A stretch of DNA of 11,880 nt. It comes from Clostridia bacterium (GTDB taxonomy: Bacteria; Bacillota; Clostridia; Christensenellales; UBA3700). The DNA is taken from NCBI GenBank assembly GCA_029067255.1, contig JAIEEW010000126.1:1-11880 (forward strand), written 5' to 3'. The notes beneath the pieces were generated by a model that did not search any database, was not told where the DNA came from, and was given only the letters and a program-made list of their open reading frames with translations. This document shows positions 1-6,927 of the stretch, in pieces (position 1 is the first letter of the stretch; every line of letters begins with the position of its first letter). The translations under genes were made by a program, and so were the position numbers.

Positions 1-3
1 TAA

Positions 4-1662
4 CTTTCGGATAAAGAATGTATGAGAATCGTCGTTGACGTCAATAAAGACGCAAATCCGCAAGTCGTACTCAATATGCTTTATAAGCATACCCAACTTC
101 AAATATCTCACTCGATGATAATGCTTGCGCTTGTCGACGGCACGCCCAAGATTCTCAATCTCAAAGAGATGTTGGAAGAATACGTCAAGCATCAGAAGTC
201 CGTTATTACGAGAAGAACGCAATTCGATCTCGATAAAGCGTTGGAGAGAGAGCATATATTGCTCGGTCTTGTAAAGGCATTGACGAATATTGACGAAGTC
301 ATCGAAACGATCAAAAAATCGCAAGACAGACAGTCGGCTATTGAGAATTTGTGTTCCAAATTCGAATTGAGCGAAAAGCAATCCGTAGCGATACTGGAAA
401 TGAGATTGCAAAGACTTACCGCTTTGGAAGTTGAGAAGATTCAAGAAGAACTTGCAGAACTTGAAAAACTAATATCCGATTTGAGAGATATTCTTGCAAA
501 TCCGCAAAGAGTAGTTGAGATTATTAAGACGGAACTTACCGAAATCAAGGATAAGTACAACGAACCCAGACGTTCGGAAATCACTTACGACTATTCAGAT
601 ATAGATATTGAAGATCTTATTGAAGTAGAAGACGTTATATTGTCCATTACTCACAACGGTTATATCAAGCGTATGCCTGTTGACGAATACAAGGCGCAAA
701 GACGCGGCGGCGTAGGCGTATCCGCTCATAAGACCAAAGAAGAAGACTTTGTCGAGAACGTTATCACGACGTCTACTCACGACAATATACTTTTCTTCTC
801 CAACAAAGGTAAAGTATACCGCACGAAAGGCTATCAGATACCTGAAGCAAGCAAGGGCGCGAAGGGAAGAGCGATTATCAACCTTCTCAACTTAGAGCCC
901 GGCGAAGTTATCAACGCTTACGTTCCCGTACCTAAGGAAAGCAAAGGCTATCTCATGATGGCGACAAAGCAAGGACTTATCAAGAAGACCACGCTTGACG
1001 AATTCGTACGCATAAACAACAACGGCAAGAAGGCTATCACTTTCGCAAGCGAAGATGACGAACTCATAAGCGTTCAACTCACTCGCGGCGACGAGCAGAT
1101 AATCATGGCTTCCAGCGGCGGCAAGTGTATCAGATTCGCCGAAGAAGACGTCAGAGCGACGGGCAGAACGAGTATGGGCGTTAAATCCATACGTTTGGAC
1201 AAAGGCGAAGTCGTAGTCGATATGGCTATCGTCAAGGAAGATTGCGAAGTGCTTACTATCACCGAAAACGGTTACGGTAAGCGTACCGATCTTGAAGAGT
1301 ATCGCGTACAAGGCAGAGCGGGAAGCGGTATCAAAGTAGGCGTACTAAACGATAAGACGGGTAACGTAGTAAATCTCAAACTTGTCAATCCGTCAACCGA
1401 TGACGTAATGATAATTGCCGACAACGGTATTATCATAAGAGTGAAAGCCGACGAAATCTCTAAGATAGGCAGAAATACTCAAGGCGTCAAAGTAATGAAG
1501 ATGAAAGACGATAAAGCCAAAGTAGTAGCGTTTACGATCGTTCCGCATCAGGAAGAAGAAAACGTTGAAAATGCCGACGGCGAAAGTCAGGAGCAAGCGC
1601 AGCAAAGCGATCAACCGATAGAGAATCAGCCCGCTGAAACTCAATCGAACAGCGAAGAATAA
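4..1662 (+). CDS. gyrA: DNA gyrase subunit A, C-terminal part (5' truncated)
   Basis: GyrA is the breakage-reunion subunit of DNA gyrase (A2B2), which introduces negative supercoils using ATP. What is visible starts at the conserved ESDxxGMRIV-like stretch (here LSDKECMRIV), runs through the end of the breakage-reunion domain with its long coiled coil (about residues 60-180 counted from the ATG at 22), and then the six-bladed beta-pinwheel DNA-wrapping domain. The GyrA box is QRRGGVG at residues 226-232, which argues for GyrA rather than ParC. The end is an acidic, Gln-rich tail. The N-terminal ~330 residues, with the catalytic tyrosine and quinolone region, lie outside the window. Oddly, codon 1-3 is an in-frame TAA where the family has an acidic residue, and two nearby residues are non-consensus (Leu for Glu, Cys for Gly). 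This may be a bad contig edge or a real truncation. ATG 22 is an internal Met, not a true start. Confidence 0.95.
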   Translation, partial: LSDKECMRIVVDVNKDANPQVVLNMLYKHTQLQISHSMIMLALVDGTPKILNLKEMLEEYVKHQKSVITRRTQFDLDKALEREHILLGLVKALTNIDEVIETIKKSQDRQSAIENLCSKFELSEKQSVAILEMRLQRLTALEVEKIQEELAELEKLISDLRDILANPQRVVEIIKTELTEIKDKYNEPRRSEITYDYSDIDIEDLIEVEDVILSITHNGYIKRMPVDEYKAQRRGGVGVSAHKTKEEDFVENVITTSTHDNILFFSNKGKVYRTKGYQIPEASKGAKGRAIINLLNLEPGEVINAYVPVPKESKGYLMMATKQGLIKKTTLDEFVRINNNGKKAITFASEDDELISVQLTRGDEQIIMASSGGKCIRFAEEDVRATGRTSMGVKSIRLDKGEVVVDMAIVKEDCEVLTITENGYGKRTDLEEYRVQGRAGSGIKVGVLNDKTGNVVNLKLVNPSTDDVMIIADNGIIIRVKADEISKIGRNTQGVKVMKMKDDKAKVVAFTIVPHQEEENVENADGESQEQAQQSDQPIENQPAETQSNSEE

Positions 1663-1705
1663 TTGTATTAAGCAATAATCGCAAATCTATCAAACATAAA
1701 ACAAT

Positions 1706-1739
1706 ACGGCTGTCGCTAATGGCGACAGCCGTTGTTTTT
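1706..1739 (+). terminator. Rho-independent terminator of gyrA
   Basis: An 11-bp perfect stem (ACGGCTGTCGC at 1706-1716 with GCGACAGCCGT at 1722-1732) with a five-base loop is followed directly by TGTTTTT. It lies 44 bases after the gyrA stop and fits an intrinsic terminator for the gyrase transcript. Confidence 0.92.
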
Positions 1740-1740
1740 G

Positions 1741-1775
1741 TTCCGACTAAACGCGGATTTCGCGTTTGGTCGGGA
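1741..1775. repeat. Second inverted repeat after the gyrA terminator
   Basis: Immediately after the T-tract lies another long hairpin: CCGACTAAACGCG (1743-1755) pairs with CGCGTTTGGTCGG (1761-1773) over 13 bp with one G-T pair and a five-base GATTT loop; TT/GA flanks add two weaker pairs. No T-run follows on the plus strand, and on the minus strand the hairpin is followed by ACAAAAACAA, so it does not look like a terminator. Its role is unknown; it could protect RNA ends or bind a protein. Confidence 0.7.
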
Positions 1776-1821
1776 AAGATGTAGTCGAATTTAATTTTAC
1801 ATAAAATAATGGTTAAATATA

Positions 1822-1851
1822 TTGCGCTTGATTGCATTGTTATTTTATAAT
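1822..1851 (+). promoter_or_regulatory. Possible distal promoter upstream of fic
   Basis: TATAAT at 1846-1851 is preceded, 18 bases away, by TTGCGC at 1822-1827. The -10 box is consensus but the -35 is poor and the region is very A+T-rich, so a chance match is possible. A transcript from here would carry the 11-bp inverted repeat at 1887-1924 in its leader. Confidence 0.3.
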
Positions 1852-1886
1852 TTTGTCAAAAATTAAAATAAGGACTAAAAAATATC

Positions 1887-1948
1887 TTCTTATTTCATAA
1901 AAATTAAAAAAACTGAAATAAGAATGGATTTTTTGTTGTTTTATTTCA
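1887..1948. promoter_or_regulatory. Repeated TTATTTCA boxes, candidate operator of fic
   Basis: TTCTTATTTCA (1887-1897) and TGAAATAAGAA (1914-1924) form an 11-bp perfect inverted repeat with a 16-base spacer. A third copy of the core, TTATTTCA, occurs in direct orientation at 1941-1948, exactly 51 bases after the first copy and inside the spacer of the proximal promoter. Three copies around one promoter suggest a protein-binding site; the encoded Fic protein has a C-terminal winged helix that could bind it. This is inference; A+T-rich sequence raises the chance of accidental repeats. Confidence 0.45.
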
Positions 1949-1964
1949 AAAATTTTGGTACACT
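1936..1964 (+). promoter_or_regulatory. Proximal promoter of fic
   Basis: TTGTTT (1936-1941), a 17-base spacer and TACACT (1959-1964), preceded by TGG (extended -10), predict transcription starting near 1971, just before the AGGTGA ribosome binding site at 1973-1978. This supports the ATG at 1987 as the fic start, since the upstream ATG at 1924 would lie in front of the promoter. Confidence 0.5.
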
Positions 1965-1986
1965 AAATATGCAGGTGATATTAGAT

Positions 1987-3111
1987 ATGAGAGCGGGACA
2001 GTATATTAACGTACCAAACAAAGGGTACAAAGCGTTTGAACCGACTAAGTTGCAGGATATGCAACTTAGTCTTGATACGGATATTTTGACAAAGGTCGGC
2101 GAAGCAAACAGACTTTTGGGTAAACTTGAAGGTGTGGCTTTGAATGTGCCTAATATTGATTTGTTTATAAGTTCGTATGTAAGAAAAGAAGCGTTGATGA
2201 GCAGTCAAATCGAAGGAACGCAAGCGTCTTTGATAGACATACTGGATCCCAACATTGACAGCAATGCAAATATGGATACGCTTGATGTCGTCAATTATAC
2301 GAACGCTCTGAATTTTGCGGTCGAAACTATGAAATCGTATCCGCTTTGTAATTCACTTCTAAAAAGGACTCATGCTATATTACTTTCAAACACTAGGGGG
2401 CAGGAAAAAAGTCCGGGAGAATTTAGAAGAAGTCAAAATTGGATCGGCAGCAGCGGTTGCGATCTTAACAATGCAAGATACGTGCCGCCTACGCCTGAAA
2501 ATATGACGGAAGCGATGAGCAACTTAGAGAAATTCATAAATATGGAAAACGACGTTTACGATCCTATAATTCAAGCGGCGTTGATACATTATCAATTTGA
2601 AACGATCCATCCGTTTTTAGACGGCAACGGAAGAATCGGTAGAATGTTGATAGCGTTGTATTTGATAGAAAAGAAAATTTTGACTTATCCTATATTATAT
2701 ATATCGTATTATCTCAAAAAAAACCGTATTGAATACTACGATAGGATGAGCGAAGTAAGAGCCAAAGGCAATTACGAGCAGTGGGTAAAATTCTTTTTGG
2801 ACGCTGTAATAGCAAGTTGCAAAGATTGTCTACTGACAATACGGCAGATAAGCAATTTGAAGGATAAAAACTCAAAATTGTTAGGCAAAACGTCCAAATC
2901 ATTGAGCGAAGTATTTAATTATATTTGCAAGAATCCCATTATAAGTATACAAAAGACTGCGCAAGAGTTGAAAATGTCATTCAATAGCGTTTCAACGGCG
3001 GTACAAAGACTTTGCGCATTGAATATTTTACACGAAAATTCGGCAAATAAGCGTAATCGAATTTTCAGTTACAGCGAATATCTTGACATACTCAAAAAGG
3101 ATACCGAATAA
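1987..3111 (+). CDS. Fic family protein (probable AMP-transferase, class II)
   Basis: Fic proteins transfer AMP (or another nucleotide part) from ATP to hydroxyl groups of target proteins. The core motif HPFLDGNGRIGR is intact (residues 208-219 counted from ATG 1987), with the catalytic His and phosphate-binding Gly/Arg residues. The self-inhibitory helix motif [S/T]xxxE[G/N] is present N-terminally as SSQIEG (Ser72, Glu76, Gly77), making it a class II, self-restrained Fic. The last ~70 residues look like a winged helix-turn-helix (TAQELKMSFNSVSTAVQRL). I prefer ATG 1987 (374 aa) over ATG 1924 (395 aa): MRAGQYIN is the usual family N-terminus, AGGTGA lies 8 bases upstream, and a likely promoter covers 1936-1964. 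ATG 1969 is also possible. The gene stands alone between terminators and is more A+T-rich than gyrA or ftsH, which hints at transfer. Target unknown. Confidence 0.93.
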   Translation: MRAGQYINVPNKGYKAFEPTKLQDMQLSLDTDILTKVGEANRLLGKLEGVALNVPNIDLFISSYVRKEALMSSQIEGTQASLIDILDPNIDSNANMDTLDVVNYTNALNFAVETMKSYPLCNSLLKRTHAILLSNTRGQEKSPGEFRRSQNWIGSSGCDLNNARYVPPTPENMTEAMSNLEKFINMENDVYDPIIQAALIHYQFETIHPFLDGNGRIGRMLIALYLIEKKILTYPILYISYYLKKNRIEYYDRMSEVRAKGNYEQWVKFFLDAVIASCKDCLLTIRQISNLKDKNSKLLGKTSKSLSEVFNYICKNPIISIQKTAQELKMSFNSVSTAVQRLCALNILHENSANKRNRIFSYSEYLDILKKDTE

Positions 3112-3144
3112 CAAACTATTTCAAAATCATGCGACCGGCAAATA

Positions 3145-3172
3145 AAAAAGTCCGCAACAAAGCGGACTTTTT
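3145..3172. terminator. Bidirectional terminator between fic and the minus-strand gene at 3190
   Basis: AAAAAGTCCGC (3145-3155) pairs perfectly with GCGGACTTTTT (3162-3172) around a six-base loop. The plus strand ends in a T-run, and the minus strand reads GACTTTTTTATTT, so the one hairpin can end both convergent transcripts. Confidence 0.9.
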
Positions 3173-3189
3173 GTATTGTCTTATTTTGC

Positions 3190-3552
3190 CTATTTGCCCA
3201 ACAAAAACAGCGCGGCAAATACAAATATCGAAGTTAATACCACAAATCCGAGCGAGATACTTTGAAGTATAACTTGAACCGTTGTGTGTCTGTCGATATT
3301 ACGCAGTCTTCTGAGATTTTCCGCTTTTACTTTCTGTTCCTGCTGTTCGGAATCGAGTTTTACGAGTTTATAATATTTATCCGAAGATTTGAAACCGGGT
3401 AGGGCGTTATCGATTTTGACGTAACCTTCCGGCAACGCCCCTACGCTTTTTAGTTTTTCTTCGCAAAGCGCTACTTCTTCTTCAGTGGCGGGGACAAGTC
3501 CTTGATTGAGATCGTCGCCAAATACGTTCATGAGTTTGTATTTATTTTTCAT
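3190..3552 (-). CDS. Small C-terminally membrane-anchored protein, unknown function
   Basis: I do not recognise this 120-residue protein. It has a soluble, charged N-terminal part (about 1-90) with a Glu/Lys/Gln-rich, probably helical stretch at 67-88 ending in a basic RRLRNIDRH segment, then a single hydrophobic helix at about 94-118 and a final Lys: a tail-anchored layout. There is no signal peptide. The start is well supported by AAAGGAG at 3559-3565, six bases upstream of the ATG. It lies 14 bases after the ROK kinase stop, so the two are almost surely co-transcribed, and the shared terminator at 3145-3172 ends the unit. The basic residues before the helix predict a cytoplasmic N-terminal domain. 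A link to sugar uptake or phosphorylation is only a guess from position. Confidence 0.8.
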   Translation of the reverse strand: MKNKYKLMNVFGDDLNQGLVPATEEEVALCEEKLKSVGALPEGYVKIDNALPGFKSSDKYYKLVKLDSEQQEQKVKAENLRRLRNIDRHTTVQVILQSISLGFVVLTSIFVFAALFLLGK

Positions 3553-3566
3553 AATAGTCTCCTTTA

Positions 3567-4520
3567 TTAAAGAGCGAGCGCCGCTGCGCCGAGTATTCCC
3601 GCGTCATTTTTCAGGCTTGCTGTTTTGATTTCAACTTTCGGATTGAATTTTGCGCCAAATCTATCTTCGTTGATAGCCTTTTGTATAGGATCGGTCAGAT
3701 ATTCCTTTTCATAACTTATACCGCCGCCGATGAGTATTGCGTCGGGGCAGAATATATTTACGAGATTTACCAGTCCGCTCGATATGTATCCGATATACGT
3801 ATCTACGACGTTTTGTCCCGCCTTATCTCCCGCTTTCGCCGCAAGAAAAGCAGTTTTGCCGGACACTTTTCCTTCTTCTTTCGCGTACTTATGCATAAGC
3901 GAATCAGGGTTTTTATCCATAGCGATCTTAGTTTGTTTCATAAGCGCTGTGGCGGAAGCGTACGCTTCCCAACAGCCTTTGCGGCCGCAACTGCAAGGCT
4001 GCGCTTCGGGGGACAAATCTATTTGCATATGTCCGCCTTCCGTTCCAGCGCACTCTCTGCCTTCGAAGAGTTTTCCATCAATAATAAAGCCTGTGCCTAC
4101 GCCTGTGCCCAGCGTAACGAAAATAACGTCGTTATAGCCTTTACCCGCGCCGAATACGTATTCGCCGAGCGCCGCGCAGTTGGCGTCGTTGTTTATAAAT
4201 ACCGGTACGTCGAAGTAGCGTTTGAGTTCCGCCACGACGGGAACTCTTTCAAGAGAAATGTTGTTGCTGTATCTGATGATACCGTTTTTGGAGTCGATTG
4301 ACCCCGGTTGACCGATACCTATTCCTTTTACTTCGCTCAAGGAGATTTTTGCGCCTTCGAGTACAGCGTCGACGACTTTGCGAATATCTTCGCTGATGCT
4401 GTAATCCGCAGTATATTTTTCAGTGGTCGGAATAGCGGTCTTGTACACTATTTTTCCGTCAGTCGTAACGGCTCCGCCTTTGATGCTCATTCCGCCTACG
4501 TCGATTCCTATCAGATACAT
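3567..4520 (-). CDS. glcK: ROK family sugar kinase, probably glucokinase
   Basis: ROK kinases phosphorylate sugars in the cytoplasm; glucokinase makes glucose 6-phosphate from ATP and glucose. The 317-residue length is normal. Visible motifs: the N-terminal phosphate loop GIDVGGMSIKGG (residues 5-16; Met replaces the more usual Thr after GG), the catalytic Asp in NNDAN (Asp112), the second phosphate loop TLGTGVGTG (136-144), the sugar- and zinc-binding EGGH (161-164), the zinc cysteines CSCGxxGC (176, 178, 183), and the adenosine-binding GGGIS near residue 266. No N-terminal helix-turn-helix is present, so it is a kinase and not a NagC/XylR-type repressor. AAAGAGGA at 4527-4534 is a good ribosome binding site. 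It heads a two-gene unit with the small membrane protein downstream. Substrate could also be another hexose; the sequence alone does not decide. Confidence 0.88.
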   Translation of the reverse strand: MYLIGIDVGGMSIKGGAVTTDGKIVYKTAIPTTEKYTADYSISEDIRKVVDAVLEGAKISLSEVKGIGIGQPGSIDSKNGIIRYSNNISLERVPVVAELKRYFDVPVFINNDANCAALGEYVFGAGKGYNDVIFVTLGTGVGTGFIIDGKLFEGRECAGTEGGHMQIDLSPEAQPCSCGRKGCWEAYASATALMKQTKIAMDKNPDSLMHKYAKEEGKVSGKTAFLAAKAGDKAGQNVVDTYIGYISSGLVNLVNIFCPDAILIGGGISYEKEYLTDPIQKAINEDRFGAKFNPKVEIKTASLKNDAGILGAAALAL

Positions 4521-4571
4521 AATTTTTCCTCTTTATCAGTGTTATTTTACGCCTTTTTTCAAGCCTAATTC

Positions 4572-4600
4572 ATTATATATTATTTTATAAATATTTTCAA
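4572..4600 (-). promoter_or_regulatory. Promoter of the ROK kinase gene
   Basis: On the minus strand TTGAAA (plus 4595-4600), a 17-base spacer and TATAAT (plus 4572-4577) form a strong sigma-A promoter with a start near 4565 and a leader of about 45 bases. No convincing terminator lies between the end of the upstream membrane-protein gene (4656) and this promoter, so some read-through is possible. Confidence 0.75.
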
Positions 4601-4655
4601 GTCCTTTTTGAAAAATACAACTTGTTCGTTTTAAGGTATTTTTCTATATCCCGAC

Positions 4656-5375
4656 CTATACGTGGAATTTTTTCTTGAATTCGGAAATAAGAGTTCTTCT
4701 TCCCAAAATTCCGCAGAAGATAATTCCCATCGAAGACAGGCAGGCGCATATTATCGACATGACCGGATTTTTTACAACCTTGCAAGCGAACAGTATCACG
4801 GGTATGAATCCCAGCGCGGATACCGCAAGCGCGTCGATTATTACGCTGTGCCATTTGTGGAAAGCGATTGCGGTATAGATGCCGACGACCAAAGTCGAAA
4901 CCGTTAGTATCACAGGCAACCCCAAATCCCACACCCAGTTGTCTATATAATGAGATATTTGATCCTTGACAAGATAGTTTAGGGCGATCAGTATCGCGAA
5001 TATCGCTATCGCTTGCCAAAATATTTTTATGCCGATACTGTTGTTGGAAAGTATCGTGTGTTTTGTCAGAATAAGTCCGTACACAAGAACCGCGCCGACA
5101 AATGAAAACCAGTATATCGTCGGAGTAAGCCTGAGATTGATCGCCACGCAAATTATAAATATTGCCAACGCAATGCTCAAATAGATGCTGGCGGGGGATA
5201 GAAGTTTTTTCTTTACGGGTATTTTTTCGCGTTTTTTTGCAGGATAAGCCAAAGGCATATCTTCAATTTGCTCGGCGGGTAAGTCTACTTTGGGATCGAG
5301 ATGTAACTTCTCATGGCATAGCGGACATATCTTGCTTTTACATATTATTTCTATATTGCAGTACTTACAACGCAT
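4656..5375 (-). CDS. Zinc-ribbon integral membrane protein (DUF6320-like)
   Basis: The 239-residue protein begins with a zinc ribbon, Cys3-x2-Cys6 and Cys17-x2-Cys20, then a Lys/Pro-rich linker to about residue 58, then six predicted membrane helices (roughly 60-80, 86-104, 114-134, 150-172, 176-198, 204-224) and a short basic tail. This layout, including an IN-L-LTP-type loop after helix 1, matches from memory the DUF6320 family of Clostridia, whose function is not known to me. Its ATG at 5373-5375 lies inside the 3' end of the acyltransferase gene (11-base overlap), behind a very strong GGGAGGTGG site at 5379-5387. That indicates translational coupling and a joint role: the membrane protein may recruit the acyltransferase or handle its substrate. 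The family name is moderately sure; the function is not. Confidence 0.82.
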   Translation of the reverse strand: MRCKYCNIEIICKSKICPLCHEKLHLDPKVDLPAEQIEDMPLAYPAKKREKIPVKKKLLSPASIYLSIALAIFIICVAINLRLTPTIYWFSFVGAVLVYGLILTKHTILSNNSIGIKIFWQAIAIFAILIALNYLVKDQISHYIDNWVWDLGLPVILTVSTLVVGIYTAIAFHKWHSVIIDALAVSALGFIPVILFACKVVKNPVMSIICACLSSMGIIFCGILGRRTLISEFKKKFHV

Positions 5376-6669
5376 TGTCCACCTCCCAAAAGTTTGACGT
5401 TACGCAAAGATCGAGCCCGTCTTCCGTCAAATACTTTGCAAACCGTTTTTCAATATCCGTGTCGGTTATTCGTCGTGAAAAAGTGATACACAACTTGCCG
5501 TTGCAAGATATTATCGCCAGCGAAAGCGGCGTAGTCGTGTTGGACGAAATAGAAAAACAAACGCTGTCGACGTACTCTTTCATGCTGTCGGGAATGTCCA
5601 AAACGCCAAAGTTGGACAGCGTCGCAGTCTTTTTTGTCTTGCCGAAAAACATATTTGATATATTGAAGAAAAACCTTTTCAAAAACAGCGGTATGAATCT
5701 TACAAGGAAAAACTTTTCCGCCCATACGGTAGTGGATATTTTGTCTTTGAGATAGGCTTTGTCGGTATCGCGTTTGAGATTTTCGTGCATTATTTCAATA
5801 AGCCTATCGACGTTCATATCGGAATAAGGGTTTGCGCCAATTCGCGAGAAAAGCGAAAAGTTGCGAAGCGTCTTAGACGGGAATATTTTACGCAGATTTA
5901 TCGGTACGAAAAGTTGAATATCGTTGGCGTTTTCCAGTTTGTCTTTTATTTGACTCTCAAATATGGACATCATAAACACCGCTCCCAAATATTCGGTTAC
6001 GGTACACTTTTTTTCATGGCAAAGATCCAACATTTGCTTCGCGTCGCAGTACATGTGGATAAGTCCGTTGCCGGCGTTGTTGAATAATATACCGTCAATA
6101 TGGTACGCTTTTTTGCCTTGCAATTCCTTGACTTTGAGTTTTTTAAGCGAAACCTTTTTGTAGTTGGCAAGAAAAGAATCTTCAAGTTCTTCCGTCGAAA
6201 CGGGAGAGCCTACAGTCATTATCTTTTGATCTGAATATACTTCTTTGCCCGCAAGATTGAGATAGGTATATACAAGGCTTTTCACGAATTCCGACGCGCC
6301 TGTCGCGTCGCAGATTGCGTGGAAGAAATCGCATACTATCGCGTTTTGAAAATAACTTACGCGGAAGCAATAACCGTTGCAGTTTTTGTCCGTGATCTTC
6401 TTTATGGAAATTTGATCGAGCGGGTATACTTTTGTCTTTGCGGAATTGTGGTCGAAATAATACCAAAACGCGCCTTTCATAAGACGTACCTGAAAGCCGG
6501 GGAATCTGCCTATCGTCATCGCCAAAGCGTTGTGCAAAATCTCCGCGTCTATCTCTTCTTTGAGATTTACGCTCAATCGGAAAATATTTTGATTTTTTTT
6601 GCTGACAAGCATGGGATAAATCTTTGCGGAATTGTCCAACTTGCTCCACGTTTCAAGTGATTTTGCCAT
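5365..6669 (-). CDS. Condensation-like acyltransferase (alcohol acetyltransferase-like, HxxxD family)
   Basis: This 434-residue protein has the CoA-dependent acyltransferase fold signature: HAICDATG with His117, Asp121 and Gly124 (HHxxxDxG-type active site), a conserved PINLR stretch at 256-260, and SNFG at 352-355 in the position of the structural second motif. The opening WSKLDNSAKIYPM is typical of alcohol acetyltransferase/PapA-like members. Such enzymes move an acyl group from CoA (or a carrier protein) to a hydroxyl or amine of an alcohol, sugar or lipid; the acceptor is not evident. No carrier protein or adenylation domain is nearby, so peptide synthesis is unlikely. The start at 6669 is the first Met and fits the family, but it has no good ribosome binding site: GGAG is 22 bases away and TATAAT abuts the ATG. 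It overlaps the zinc-ribbon membrane gene and forms a two-gene unit with it. Confidence 0.87.
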   Translation of the reverse strand: MAKSLETWSKLDNSAKIYPMLVSKKNQNIFRLSVNLKEEIDAEILHNALAMTIGRFPGFQVRLMKGAFWYYFDHNSAKTKVYPLDQISIKKITDKNCNGYCFRVSYFQNAIVCDFFHAICDATGASEFVKSLVYTYLNLAGKEVYSDQKIMTVGSPVSTEELEDSFLANYKKVSLKKLKVKELQGKKAYHIDGILFNNAGNGLIHMYCDAKQMLDLCHEKKCTVTEYLGAVFMMSIFESQIKDKLENANDIQLFVPINLRKIFPSKTLRNFSLFSRIGANPYSDMNVDRLIEIMHENLKRDTDKAYLKDKISTTVWAEKFFLVRFIPLFLKRFFFNISNMFFGKTKKTATLSNFGVLDIPDSMKEYVDSVCFSISSNTTTPLSLAIISCNGKLCITFSRRITDTDIEKRFAKYLTEDGLDLCVTSNFWEVDNAL

Positions 6670-6769
6670 ATTATAAATTGTATTCTTTTTGCTCCGAGAT
6701 ATTCGTTCAAATAATTAGTCTGCGTTCGGCGACGTTTCCGATCGAGAAGTTTTTTGTCCGACCACTGAT

Positions 6770-6799
6770 ATTATAGCATAGACTCTATCCGCTATGCAA
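6770..6799 (-). promoter_or_regulatory. Promoter of the acyltransferase operon with a palindrome in the spacer
   Basis: On the minus strand TTGCAT (plus 6794-6799) and an extended TGC-TATAAT (TATAAT at plus 6770-6775) are separated by 18 bases, giving a start near 6763 and a leader of about 94 bases. The spacer holds an inverted repeat, GCATAG (6776-6781) and CTATGC (6792-6797), with a smaller ATAG/CTAT repeat nested inside, as expected of a repressor operator. Confidence 0.65.
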
Positions 6800-6927
6800 G
6801 GCAAGTTACGATAAAGCGTATTATATTACAAAATTATTACGCACGCGTCGCAAAGTATCGGAAAAAAGTACAAATTTCTTTAATTTTGCCGACATTAAAA
6901 TTGCTTCGTCGCTATATATTTAGTTGT

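Noticed and set aside
1924..1986. Longer fic start at ATG 1924 adding 21 residues
   Set aside because: It would precede the likely promoter at 1936-1964, has no ribosome binding site, and adds a Phe-rich stretch not typical of the family; ATG 1987 has AGGTGA and the usual N-terminus.
3681..4301. 206-residue open frame on the plus strand opposite the ROK kinase
   Set aside because: It is antisense to a clear, full-length kinase, is rich in Arg/Tyr/Phe without any motif, and has no ribosome binding site.
4597..5151. 184-residue open frame overlapping the zinc-ribbon membrane protein in another minus-strand frame
   Set aside because: Its composition is unlike a real protein and the alternate frame has the zinc ribbon, helices and ribosome binding site.
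6670..6675. TATAAT touching the acyltransferase ATG as a -10 box for a leaderless message
   Set aside because: Transcription would start inside codons 2-3, and no -35 box is at a suitable distance; the promoter at 6770-6799 is better.
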